NCBI GenBank assembly: GCA_903885885.1
Contig: CAISKJ010000749.1
Span: 1-6,182 of the forward strand
Direction: 5' to 3'
DNA from: an uncultured delta proteobacterium
Lineage (GTDB): Bacteria; Myxococcota_A; Polyangia; Polyangiales; Ga0077539
Length of the DNA: 6,182 nt
Shown: positions 1-6,182 of the stretch, one piece after another
Layout of the letters: every line of letters begins with the position of its first letter
How positions within the stretch are numbered: position 1 is the stretch's first letter
The notes under the pieces: generated by a model
What the model saw: the letters and a program-made list of their open reading frames with translations, nothing else
What the model was told of the DNA's origin: nothing
The model's database searches: none
Translations under genes and position numbers: made by a program

Positions 1-1529
1 AGTCCATCGAGGGCGACGCCCTCTCGCTCAAGTCGCTGTTGAGCTCGATGCGCACGCTGTCGGGGGCGCTCGAGCTCGACGAGGTGCTCGACGCCATCGA
101 GCGCGCGGCCTTCGACACGGTGCCGCGCGCCACGCACCTCACGGTGGTGCTGCGCGACGAGAGCAACACCGAGCGGCCCGAGTACGTGCCCGTCACCACG
201 CGCGTGCGCGACCAGAAGGGCCCCGCCGTCGAGGCCATTCCCACCGCGCGGAGCGTGGTGCGCAAGGTCATCGAGCAGCGCGCCGCGGTGCTCGCCGCCG
301 ACGCGATGCGCGAGGTCGGCGAGACGGCCAGCATCATGGGCGCGAAGATCCTGTCGACCATGGCCGTGCCCTTGTGGAAGGGCGACGAGATCCTCGGGGT
401 GCTCCAGGTCGACAACCGCGCGAGCGCGGGCATCTTCAAAGAGCGCGACCTCGACCTGCTCATGCTCGTGGCGCAGCAGGCCTCGCTGGCGGTGGCCAAC
501 GCGCGGCTCTACAAGCGCGTGCAGCTCGCCGAGGCCAGCGCCCGCAGCGAGAACAGCTTTCTCAAGCAGCGCGCGCAGAAGAGGTTCGAAGGCATCATCG
601 GCGACTCGTCGGCGATGAAGGCGCTCTTCCTCAAGCTGTCGAAGGTGATCGACACGCGCGTCACGGTGCTCGTCGAGGGCGAGACGGGCACGGGCAAGGA
701 GCTCGTGGCCTCGGCGGTGCACTATCAGTCGCGCCGTAAAGACAAGCTCTTCATCGCGCAGAACTGCGCGGCCCTGCCCGAGAACCTCCTCGAGAGCGAG
801 CTCTTCGGACACAAGAAGGGCTCATTCACGGGCGCCACCGAAGACAAGAAGGGCCTCTTCGAACTGGCCGACGGGGGCACGCTCTTCCTCGATGAGATCG
901 GCGAGATGCCGCTGTCTCTTCAGGCCAAGATTCTTCGCGTGTTGCAAGAGGGCGAGGTGCGCCCGGTGGGCTCGGGGGTCACCCGACAGGTCGATGTGCG
1001 CATCGTCACGGCCACCAACCGCAACCTCGAGACCGAGGTCTCCGCGGGGCGCTTCCGGCAAGACCTCTATTATCGCCTGCAGGTTTTCCCCGTGCGCATC
1101 CCCCCGTTGAGGGAGCGCCGCGACGACATTCCCCTGCTGGGCGGGCACTTTCTCAAGCGCTACTCGCACGAGCTGGGCAAGCAGGTGGCGGGCTTCTCGC
1201 AGCAGACCATGGAGCTCATGATGGCCTACGAGTGGCCGGGCAACGTGCGCGAGCTCGAGAACGAGGTGCAGCGCCTCGTGATCCAGAGCGACCCGGGCTC
1301 TTACATCATGGCAGAGCACCTCTCGCCCCGCATTCGCAACATCGAGGGCCTGCTCGACCGCATCAAGGCCCCGCGCGGCACCCTCAAAGACCAGATCGAG
1401 CACATCGAGAAGTGGCTTTTGATCGAGGCCCTGCGAGAGCACAAGAACAACAAGAGCGCTACGGCGAAGACCCTCGGCATCACCCGTGAGGGCCTTCACA
1501 AGAAGCTCAAGGGCTACGGCATCGGCTGA
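1..1529 (+). CDS. Sigma-54-dependent transcriptional activator (GAF, AAA+, Fis-type HTH), 5'-partial
   Basis: This is a bacterial enhancer-binding protein that uses ATP hydrolysis to open promoters held by sigma-54 RNA polymerase. Counting from the TTG at 39, residues about 11-155 form a GAF sensor domain, followed by a helical linker. The AAA+ domain runs about 187-410 with Walker A GETGTGKE (214-221), the sigma-54 contact loop as GSFTGA (261-266; the usual form is GAFTGA), Walker B LFLDEIGEM (282-290), an Arg-containing RFRQDLYYR stretch (338-346) and sensor II WPGNVREL (399-406). A Fis-type helix-turn-helix occupies about 463-494. The frame is open upstream from base 3 to the window edge without a stop, so the TTG at 39 and ATG at 48 are probably internal; I infer that the missing N-terminus holds another domain, often FHA in myxobacterial relatives. 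There is no receiver domain in the visible part. The signal sensed and the target promoters cannot be told from the sequence. Confidence 0.95.
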   Translation, partial: SIEGDALSLKSLLSSMRTLSGALELDEVLDAIERAAFDTVPRATHLTVVLRDESNTERPEYVPVTTRVRDQKGPAVEAIPTARSVVRKVIEQRAAVLAADAMREVGETASIMGAKILSTMAVPLWKGDEILGVLQVDNRASAGIFKERDLDLLMLVAQQASLAVANARLYKRVQLAEASARSENSFLKQRAQKRFEGIIGDSSAMKALFLKLSKVIDTRVTVLVEGETGTGKELVASAVHYQSRRKDKLFIAQNCAALPENLLESELFGHKKGSFTGATEDKKGLFELADGGTLFLDEIGEMPLSLQAKILRVLQEGEVRPVGSGVTRQVDVRIVTATNRNLETEVSAGRFRQDLYYRLQVFPVRIPPLRERRDDIPLLGGHFLKRYSHELGKQVAGFSQQTMELMMAYEWPGNVRELENEVQRLVIQSDPGSYIMAEHLSPRIRNIEGLLDRIKAPRGTLKDQIEHIEKWLLIEALREHKNNKSATAKTLGITREGLHKKLKGYGIG

Positions 1530-1535
1530 CCGATA

Positions 1536-1555
1536 GCGCGCTCGATGGGAGCGCT
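1536..1555. terminator. Possible hairpin terminator after the activator gene
   Basis: A 6-bp GC-rich stem, GCGCTC (1538-1543) with GAGCGC (1549-1554), closes a 5-nt loop. It starts 8 nt after the stop codon of the activator gene. Only TGCGTT follows, so there is no real T-tract. It may be a weak terminator or an RNA end-stabilising stem. An alternative 5-bp pairing (AGCGC 1535-1539 with GCGCT 1551-1555) competes with it. In DNA this rich in G and C, a stem of this size can occur by chance. Confidence 0.3.
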
Positions 1556-1566
1556 GCGTTCACTGC

Positions 1567-1573
1567 AGAGGAG
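1567..1573 (+). promoter_or_regulatory. Shine-Dalgarno site deciding the start of the Spo0M-like gene
   Basis: AGAGGAG lies 7 nt upstream of the ATG at 1581, an ideal spacing. It selects 1581 over the in-frame ATG at 1545, which has no such site and falls in the loop of the 1538-1554 hairpin. Confidence 0.8.
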
Positions 1574-1580
1574 CACTCTC

Positions 1581-2432
1581 ATGGGACTGTTTGATGCGTT
1601 CGGCGTGGGCGGCGGGAGCCTCTCGATTGCGCTGCAATTTCCGCAGGTGCAGGCGGGCGGTGTGGTCAACGGCATGGCGGTGTTTCAGGGCGGCCGCCGC
1701 GCGCAGCAGATCACCAACGTGACCGTGAAGCTCACCATGACCCAGCAGGTGAACCAGAACGGCCAGCTCACCCAGAAGACGCAAGACCTCGCGGCGCCGA
1801 CGGTGCTCTCGGGGCCCTTCACGGCGCAACCGGGACAGTCGTACCAGTTTCATTTTCAGTTTCAGCTTCCCGCCGACTCGTATGGCACCACGCCGGGCGC
1901 GGTGAGCTACCGCATCGTCGGCAACGCCGACATCGACGGCGAGGTCGACCCGGGCGCCGGCGTCGAGCTGCACGTGAACGGTCAGCCCTTCGTGCACCAG
2001 GGCATGATGCCCATGGGGGGCTTCAACCAGGGCGGCTTCAACCAGGGCGGCTACAACCAGGGCGGCTACGACCCCGCGTACGACAAGGGCGGTTTTGACA
2101 AGGGCGGTTTTGACCAGGGCGGTTTTGACATGGGGGCCCACGACAAGGGCGCCTACAACAAAACCGGGGGCGGTTACGACCCCGCGTACGACAAGGGCGG
2201 TTTCGACAAGGGCCAGGGCTTCGACAAGGGCCAGGGCTTCGACAAGGGCCAGGGCTTCGCGAAGGGCAAGGGCGGGGCCTTTGCGCCCGGCGCCTACGTG
2301 CTCGCGCAGTGGAGCGATGGTGGGTACTACGGCGCCACGGTGGTGCAGGCGCAGGGCGATCAGGTGTGCGTGCAGTGGCAGGACGGGTCGCCTGCATCCT
2401 GGCTCCACGTGAGCCAGGTGCAGGCGCAGTAG
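1581..2432 (+). CDS. Spo0M-like arrestin-fold protein with Gly-rich repeat linker and C-terminal Tudor-like domain
   Basis: A predicted cytoplasmic protein of 283 residues with no signal peptide or membrane segment. Residues 1-135 resemble the N-terminal beta-sandwich of the Spo0M (sporulation-control, arrestin-like) family: an MGLFDAFG start, a VNGMAVFQGG strand, FTAQPGQSYQFHFQFQLP (80-97) and the DIDGEVDPGAGVELHV pattern (117-132). Bacillus Spo0M proteins are about 260 residues with two sandwiches; here only one is recognisable. Residues 146-226 are low-complexity tandem repeats of GGFNQ, GGFDK and GQGFDK type. Residues about 233-283 look like a small Tudor/agenet-type beta-barrel (YVLAQWSDGGYYGATVV, then VCVQWQDGSPASWLHVSQV), a fold that usually binds protein or nucleic acid. 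The start at 1581 is chosen by its ribosome-binding site. The gene follows the activator on the same strand after 51 bp and converges on the Cys-rich surface-protein gene. The family name is fairly secure; the role is unknown. Confidence 0.8.
   Translation: MGLFDAFGVGGGSLSIALQFPQVQAGGVVNGMAVFQGGRRAQQITNVTVKLTMTQQVNQNGQLTQKTQDLAAPTVLSGPFTAQPGQSYQFHFQFQLPADSYGTTPGAVSYRIVGNADIDGEVDPGAGVELHVNGQPFVHQGMMPMGGFNQGGFNQGGYNQGGYDPAYDKGGFDKGGFDQGGFDMGAHDKGAYNKTGGGYDPAYDKGGFDKGQGFDKGQGFDKGQGFAKGKGGAFAPGAYVLAQWSDGGYYGATVVQAQGDQVCVQWQDGSPASWLHVSQVQAQ
2016..2264 (+). repeat. In-frame tandem repeats coding a Gly/Phe/Tyr/Asn/Gln/Lys linker
   Basis: The Spo0M-like gene carries 15-bp units of the form GGC-GGY-TTY-RAC-MAG (GGFNQ, GGYNQ, GGFDK, GGFDQ) from about 2016. 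A 42-bp block at 2061-2102 recurs at 2169-2210 with 40 of 42 bases identical; both changes are silent (GGC/GGT and TTT/TTC). Three 18-bp units (GQGFDK, the last GQGFAK) follow at 2211-2228, 2229-2246 and 2247-2264. All units are multiples of 3, so copy-number change would keep the frame. Confidence 0.9.
2389..2426. terminator. Strong hairpin between convergent genes, candidate two-way terminator
   Basis: The arm 2389-2405 pairs with 2411-2426 in 16 base pairs around a 5-nt loop CACGT (2406-2410), with a single bulged T at 2397. It is entirely inside the last codons of the Spo0M-like gene (residues 270-282), ending 3 nt before its stop codon. Read on the - strand it begins 10 nt after the stop of the Cys-rich surface-protein gene. 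Neither side carries a T-tract, so it is not a classical intrinsic terminator, but it is by far the best stem seen near this junction. Confidence 0.5.
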
Positions 2433-2436
2433 CGTA

Positions 2437-4008
2437 CTAGCGGCGGCGGCGGCGGGCCATGAGCACCGCGGCCACGCCGAAGAGGGCGTAGGCCCCGCGC
2501 GTGCTGCGGGGCGCGCCCGCGCGGCAGCTGCAGCCGTCTTCTTTGCCCTCTCCACCGGGAACCACCAGGCTGCCATCGGCGGCGTCCATCGCGGCATCGC
2601 GGGCGACGCCGCTGTCGGTCGTAGCGCCGCCGTCGGCCACGGAGCCGTCGGTCACGGATCCGTCTCGCACGCCGCCGTCGCCGAGCGACACGGGCGGAAA
2701 GCACCGCCCGCCCATGCACATCCCGCCGCCGGGGCACACCGCGCCCGCGCAGGAATCACGGCAGGTGCCGGCCTCGCAGTAGGTGCCCTGCGGGCAGGTC
2801 ATCGCGGCGCACGCGGTGGTGCGGCACACGCCGTCGGTGGTGCAGCTCTCGCCCGCGCCGCAGCGGCGGCAGGGGCAGCGGGCCTGGCAGACGCCCGCGA
2901 CGCACACCTGGTCGCGGTCGCACGTGAGGCCGTTGCAGGGGTCGACGCAGCGGTCTTGCCTGCACACCTGACCGTTGGGGCACACGACGCCCTCGCACTG
3001 CGCGCGGCACACGCCGTTGCGGCAGGTGGAGCCCGCGGCGCAGGTCACCGTCGCGCACGAGGTCTCGACGCAGGTGCCGCGGTCGGAGCACACGAAGCCC
3101 TCGAGGCACCCGAGCTCGGCGAGGCAGCGCTCGACGCACACGCCGCGGTCGCACACCTGGCGCGTGGCGCACAGCGTGTCGCCCTCGTCGACGGTGCCGT
3201 TGCAGTTGTTGTCGATGCCGTCGCACGTCTCGGCCGACGGGGTGATCGTCGACACGCAGGTGAGCTCGGCGTTGCGGCACTGCTGCGTGCCCGCGGCGCA
3301 GGCGCCCATCGCGCCGGGCACGGTGCAGGCGCCGCCGCCGCCGGTGCAGGTGAGGTTGTCGACGAGAACGATGAGGTCGTTGAAGTCGTTGTCGTTGCCG
3401 CTGATGATGTCTTCCCACGCGAAGTAGAAGCCGCCCGCGGTGACGCGGCTGTCGTAGATGAGCGCGTAGAAGAAGCCGGGCACCTCGGTGGGCTGGTAGC
3501 GCCGCTCGGTGAAGTAGGTGTGCTCCTGCACCGGGTTGTTGAGAAAGAACCCGATGTCGCCGCCCGTGTAGCGAGGGTCGCTGCCGATGTCGAGGGTGGC
3601 CATGAAGCCGACGCCGCCCGACGCGGCGGGCGCGCTCATGCCCGCCGATGGGACGATGGTGAAACGCTCGGCCAGAGGCGGCGCCGCGGCGCGGCCGGGG
3701 ACGACGTTGTACCAACCGAAGGAGTCGGGGTGACCCGCGTTGCGGGCGATGACCCGGAACGAGATGCGACACCCGGGGCGGAAGGTCTGCGGGTCGGGGC
3801 GCGCGTTGCTCTGCGCGTTGAAGGGCGTAAACGGCGCGGTGAGGTTGCGCTCGCCGCGCATGCCGAGAATGTCGGCCACGCTGGGGCCATCATCGCTCGT
3901 GCGCGTGGGGATCACCGTTCCGTCGGGTTGCATCACCTGCGCGGAGGCGGTGAGCGTCGAAGCCAGGGTCAGGAGGAATGCCGCGAGGCTACTGTGCCGC
4001 TGTCTCAT
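2437..4008 (-). CDS. Exported Cys-rich protein with DUF4114, MopE-type motif and MYXO-CTERM tail
   Basis: A predicted cell-surface protein of 523 residues. A Sec signal peptide covers residues 1-23 (basic RQRH, hydrophobic SLAAFLLTLASTL, cleavage after ASA). A DUF4114-type domain lies at about 130-218 and ends with its acidic signature EDIISGNDNDFND (199-211), which may bind calcium. A MopE-type putative metal-binding motif follows (ETCDGIDNNCNGTVDEG, 260-276). Residues 280-440 are about eight Cys-rich units, then a Gly/Asp-rich linker (443-480). The tail is a MYXO-CTERM signal: GCSC (492-495), hydrophobic AYALFGVAAVLM (506-517) and five or six arginines or Ala-Arg at the end. In this family the tail is processed by the intramembrane protease myxosortase, with later surface anchoring. 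The start at 4008 is chosen because the signal peptide begins there; the frame is open to 4086 but that extension overlaps priA. No clear ribosome-binding site precedes 4008. The ligand is unknown. Confidence 0.9.
   Translation of the reverse strand: MRQRHSSLAAFLLTLASTLTASAQVMQPDGTVIPTRTSDDGPSVADILGMRGERNLTAPFTPFNAQSNARPDPQTFRPGCRISFRVIARNAGHPDSFGWYNVVPGRAAAPPLAERFTIVPSAGMSAPAASGGVGFMATLDIGSDPRYTGGDIGFFLNNPVQEHTYFTERRYQPTEVPGFFYALIYDSRVTAGGFYFAWEDIISGNDNDFNDLIVLVDNLTCTGGGGACTVPGAMGACAAGTQQCRNAELTCVSTITPSAETCDGIDNNCNGTVDEGDTLCATRQVCDRGVCVERCLAELGCLEGFVCSDRGTCVETSCATVTCAAGSTCRNGVCRAQCEGVVCPNGQVCRQDRCVDPCNGLTCDRDQVCVAGVCQARCPCRRCGAGESCTTDGVCRTTACAAMTCPQGTYCEAGTCRDSCAGAVCPGGGMCMGGRCFPPVSLGDGGVRDGSVTDGSVADGGATTDSGVARDAAMDAADGSLVVPGGEGKEDGCSCRAGAPRSTRGAYALFGVAAVLMARRRRR
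2440..2538 (-). other. MYXO-CTERM sorting signal (coding)
   Basis: Codes residues 491-523 of the surface protein: a GCSC cysteine motif, a short basic/proline spacer, a transmembrane helix (AYALFGVAAVLM) and terminal RRRRR. This three-part order is the defining pattern of MYXO-CTERM, found almost only in Myxococcota, and is the strongest taxonomic clue in the window. Confidence 0.9.
2689..3171 (-). repeat. About eight tandem Cys-rich units of ~20 residues
   Basis: Residues 280-440 of the surface protein fall into units of about 20 residues with the pattern C-x(2)-G-x(2)-C-x(2-3)-G-x-C-x(3)-C, for example CPNGQVCRQDRCVDPC and CPQGTYCEAGTCRDSC. The first unit lacks the leading part, the second carries a 2-3 residue insertion, and the last lacks its final Cys. 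With about four cysteines per unit, an extended disulfide-bonded stalk or ligand-binding region is likely once exported. The units are diverged at the DNA level, so this is an old expansion. Confidence 0.8.
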
Positions 4009-4060
4009 GGTGAGACAATTGGTACGACGCTTCGAAACCGGAAGCGAAGAACTGAGCAGT
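4009..4060. other. priA to surface-protein spacer with a small hairpin
   Basis: This 52-bp gap has visibly more A and T than its surroundings. It holds a 6-bp stem, CGCTTC (4028-4033) with GAAGCG (4041-4046), around a 7-nt loop, starting 14 nt after the priA stop on the - strand, with no T-tract. I could not pick out a convincing -35/-10 pair or a -24/-12 sigma-54 site. The gap may hold a promoter for the surface-protein gene, or the two genes may be co-transcribed. Confidence 0.35.
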
Positions 4061-6182
4061 TTACAACATCTGCATCGGGTCGACATCGATGGCCATGCGC
4101 ACCCCGTCGCGGCAGTGGGCCTCGAGGGCCTCTTGGAGGCGCGCGAGCACGCGGCGCAATTTGGGACGCTCGGTGGCGCGCAAGAGGCTCTGCATGCGAA
4201 AGCGCCCGCGGATGCGCTCGATGGGCGAGGGCGTGGGGCCGAGCACCTTCACCGCGCCGGCGCTCACCTCGGGCAGCGTGCGAAGGTAGCCGTCGAGGCG
4301 CGTGCAGGCGTCGCGGAGCTTCTCTTCATCGGGCCCGTCGCATTTGAGCGCCGCGAGGCGGCCGAAGGGCGGATACCCGAGCTCGGCGCGGGCGGCGATT
4401 TCGTCGTGGTAGAAGCCCTCGTAGTCGTGCGTCTTCGCGCGCAGAAGCACCGGGTGCTCGGGCTGGTAGGTTTGAATGAGCACGTGGCCCGGAAGCTCCC
4501 TGCGGCCCGCGCGGCCGGCCACCTGCGAGAGGAGCTGAAACGTGCGCTCCACCGCGCGAAAATCGGGGAACGCGAGCGCGGCGTCGGCGTTGATCACCCC
4601 CACGAGGGTCACCCGCGGAACGTCGTGGCCCTTGGTGACCATCTGCGTGCCCACGAGCACGTCGATGTCGCCCTTGCGGAGCTTCTCGAGCACCTCTTCG
4701 GCGCCGATGCCGCTCGCCACGTCGCGGTCGAGGCGCCCGATGCGCGCGCGCGGAAACGAGTTGATGAGCGCCGTCTCGAGCTTCTCGGTGCCCACGCCGA
4801 TGAGCGTGAGCTCGTCGCCCCCGCACGTGATGCACGTGTTGTTGAAGGGCACGTTGAAGTCGCAGTAGTGGCACCGCAGCGAGCCCTCGCGCCGGTGCAT
4901 CACGAGCGCCACGCTGCACGAGGGGCACTCGATGGCGGCATCACATTTGGCGCACCGCACGCTGGGCGCGAAGCCCCTGCGGTTGAGAAACAGAATGGCC
5001 TGCTCGTTGCGCTTGAGCGTCGCGTCGAGGGCGCGCACGAGCGGCAGTGACAAGAGCTCGTGGCCCGTGGGGCCGCGGGGCGCCATGCGCCGCAGGTCGA
5101 TGATCTCGATGGAGGGCATCGGGGCCTGCGTGGCGCGGCCGGGCAGGTGGAGCAGGCGGTAACGGCCCTCCTGCGCGGCGTGGTAGCTCTCGACCGACGG
5201 GGTGGCGCTGCCGAGCACGCACGGGATGCCCAGCCGGTGCGCGCGCAGGAGCGCGAGGTCGCGGCCGTGGTAGCGAAAGTGGTCGTCTTGCTTGAACGAG
5301 GGGTCGTGCTCCTCGTCGACGATGATGAGCCCGAGGTTGCGCACGGGGGCGAAGACCGCGCTGCGCGCCCCGATGGCGACGTGCACCTCGCCGCGGTGGA
5401 GGCGCTTCCACATGGCGTGGCGGTCGTCGTTCTTGAGGCCCGAGTGGAGCACCGCGAGGTTGTCGCCGAAGCGCGCGCGGTAGCGCCCCACGAGCTGCGG
5501 CGTGAGCGCGATCTCGGGGAGCAGGAGCAGCGCGCCGTAGCCCGCTTTTTGCGCCGCATCGATGGCGCGGAGGTACACCTCGGTCTTGCCCGAGCCCGTC
5601 ACGCCGTACAGCATGAAGGTGGCGCGCTCTTTGTGGGTGGCCGCGAGGGTGATGGCGTCGACGGCGTCGCGCTGCGCGTCGGTGAGCTCGGGCGGTGTGT
5701 CTCTCGGAACGGGCTCGCCGAAGAAGGGATCGTCGGGCACCTCGCGGACGTCGAGCGCCACGATGCCGCGCTCGCACAGGCCCGACACCACCTCGCGCGC
5801 CGTCTTGATCTGCTGGCGCAGCTCGGTCATCGACACCTCGCCGCGCGAGGCGAGAATCGCATACACCTGCGCCTGCCGATCGCCGCGGAGCTTCGGCGGC
5901 GCCTCGGCCACGCCGGGGGCGAGCTTCACGTAGGTTTCTTCGTGCACGCGCTGCCAGCGGGCCTTGAGGGCCGCCCTGCGCTTGGCCGCGCTGCCCGTGA
6001 CGAGCGCGCCGGGCGTGCCCGCCGTGGCCGGGTCTTCGTCGCCCTTGCGGTGCTCCACCGCGGGGGCCGCCGAGCGCAGCACCTCGCCGATGGGGTGCAT
6101 GTAATAGTCGGCGGCCTCACGCAAGAAGCGCAGCAGGTCGTCGGGAAACACCGCGTCGGCTTCGATGAGGTGAAAAATGGGC
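4061..6182 (-). CDS. priA: Primosomal replication-restart helicase PriA, 5'-partial
   Basis: PriA is a 3'-5' DNA helicase that recognises stalled or collapsed replication forks and starts reloading of the replicative helicase. Counting from the GTG at 6151: end of the N-terminal DNA-binding domain (ADYYMHPIGEVL, 14-25), winged-helix region (~86-135), Walker A GVTGSGKT (183-190), PEIALTPQ (212-219), DEEHD (279-283), GSATPS (314-319), a zinc-binding insert with all eight cysteines (400, 403, 409, 412, 427, 430, 440, 443), GTQMVTKGHD (501-510), QVAGRAGR (543-550) and a complete C-terminal domain ending IDVDPMQML. The frame stays open from 6151 to the window edge and codes PIFHLIEADAV, matching the PriA N-terminal domain, so 6151 is not the start and roughly 70-80 residues lie outside. 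Nothing suggests loss of helicase function, unlike actinobacterial PriA proteins that lack helicase motifs. The surface-protein gene follows on the same strand after 52 bp. Confidence 0.97.
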   Translation of the reverse strand, partial: PIFHLIEADAVFPDDLLRFLREAADYYMHPIGEVLRSAAPAVEHRKGDEDPATAGTPGALVTGSAAKRRAALKARWQRVHEETYVKLAPGVAEAPPKLRGDRQAQVYAILASRGEVSMTELRQQIKTAREVVSGLCERGIVALDVREVPDDPFFGEPVPRDTPPELTDAQRDAVDAITLAATHKERATFMLYGVTGSGKTEVYLRAIDAAQKAGYGALLLLPEIALTPQLVGRYRARFGDNLAVLHSGLKNDDRHAMWKRLHRGEVHVAIGARSAVFAPVRNLGLIIVDEEHDPSFKQDDHFRYHGRDLALLRAHRLGIPCVLGSATPSVESYHAAQEGRYRLLHLPGRATQAPMPSIEIIDLRRMAPRGPTGHELLSLPLVRALDATLKRNEQAILFLNRRGFAPSVRCAKCDAAIECPSCSVALVMHRREGSLRCHYCDFNVPFNNTCITCGGDELTLIGVGTEKLETALINSFPRARIGRLDRDVASGIGAEEVLEKLRKGDIDVLVGTQMVTKGHDVPRVTLVGVINADAALAFPDFRAVERTFQLLSQVAGRAGRRELPGHVLIQTYQPEHPVLLRAKTHDYEGFYHDEIAARAELGYPPFGRLAALKCDGPDEEKLRDACTRLDGYLRTLPEVSAGAVKVLGPTPSPIERIRGRFRMQSLLRATERPKLRRVLARLQEALEAHCRDGVRMAIDVDPMQML

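Noticed and set aside
1545..1580. Upstream ATG at 1545 as the start of the Spo0M-like gene (12 extra residues)
   Set aside because: It has no Shine-Dalgarno, lies in a hairpin loop, and its extra residues do not resemble the family. The ATG at 1581 has AGAGGAG at ideal spacing and begins with a typical Spo0M-like sequence.
1530..1580. Sigma-54 promoter for the Spo0M-like gene next to the sigma-54 activator
   Set aside because: No GG-N10-GC pair matching TGGCAC-N5-TTGC could be found in the 51-bp gap.
2016..2264. Regular repeats as a possible CRISPR array
   Set aside because: The units are contiguous, in-frame, 15-42 bp and without unique spacers, so they are coding repeats.
1560..2597. - strand open frame (345 codons) opposite the Spo0M-like gene
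   Set aside because: It consists of Ala/Val/Leu/Arg repeats mirroring the coding repeats of the other strand, with no recognisable domain.
2689..3171. Cys-rich region as a ferredoxin or metallothionein
   Set aside because: The protein is exported and the cysteines follow a repeating unit pattern unlike CxxCxxC iron-sulfur motifs, so disulfides are more likely.
4009..4086. ATG at 4086 (- strand) as the start of the surface-protein gene
   Set aside because: It would place 26 Cys/Arg-rich residues before the signal peptide and overlap the end of priA. The signal peptide begins at 4008.
2956..4347. Long + strand open frame (463 codons) antisense to the surface-protein gene and priA
   Set aside because: Its product is rich in Ala, Arg, Gly and Val with no motif, it spans two well-supported genes, and long antisense frames are expected where G/C dominates third positions.
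3740..5050. Second long + strand open frame (436 codons) antisense to priA
   Set aside because: It is low-complexity Ala/Arg/Val/Glu sequence overlapping the helicase and zinc-binding coding region of PriA, so it is a shadow.
6149..6151. GTG at 6151 (- strand) as the start of PriA
   Set aside because: The frame continues open to the window edge and codes PIFHLIEADAV, which fits the PriA N-terminal domain. The gene is simply cut by the window.

Overview
The window looks like chromosomal DNA from a Myxococcota (delta-proteobacterial-type) bacterium. It is GC-rich by eye, with strong G/C preference at third codon positions. The best taxonomic marker is a predicted exported protein ending in a MYXO-CTERM sorting tail (GCSC motif, hydrophobic helix, run of arginines), which is typical of that phylum. 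The GAF-type sigma-54 activator also fits.

Four protein genes fill almost all of the window. On the + strand are (1) a sigma-54-dependent activator with a GAF sensor, AAA+ ATPase and Fis-type HTH, cut at its 5' end by the window edge (to 1529), and (2) a Spo0M-like arrestin-fold protein with a Gly/Phe/Tyr/Lys/Gln repeat segment and a C-terminal Tudor-like domain (1581-2432). On the - strand are (3) an exported Cys-rich DUF4114/MopE-motif protein with the MYXO-CTERM tail (4008 down to 2437) and (4) the primosomal helicase PriA (6182 down to 4061), also cut at its 5' end by the window edge. No RNA genes, insertion sequences, CRISPR arrays or integration sites were seen.

The two gene pairs converge. 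The stop codons of (2) and (3) are only 4 bp apart, and a 16-bp stem with one bulged T and a 5-nt loop (2389-2426) lies inside the last codons of gene 2, 10 nt past the stop of gene 3. It has no T-tract on either strand and may act as a shared two-way terminator. Smaller hairpins sit in the 51-bp gap between genes 1 and 2 and in the 52-bp gap between priA and gene 3.

The genes do not form an obvious single pathway: a signal-responsive transcription activator, an unusual multidomain cytoplasmic protein, a cell-surface protein and a replication-restart helicase. The most unusual items are the Spo0M-repeat-Tudor architecture and the coding-embedded hairpin at the convergent junction. I did not find convincing evidence of a new defence or mobile system.
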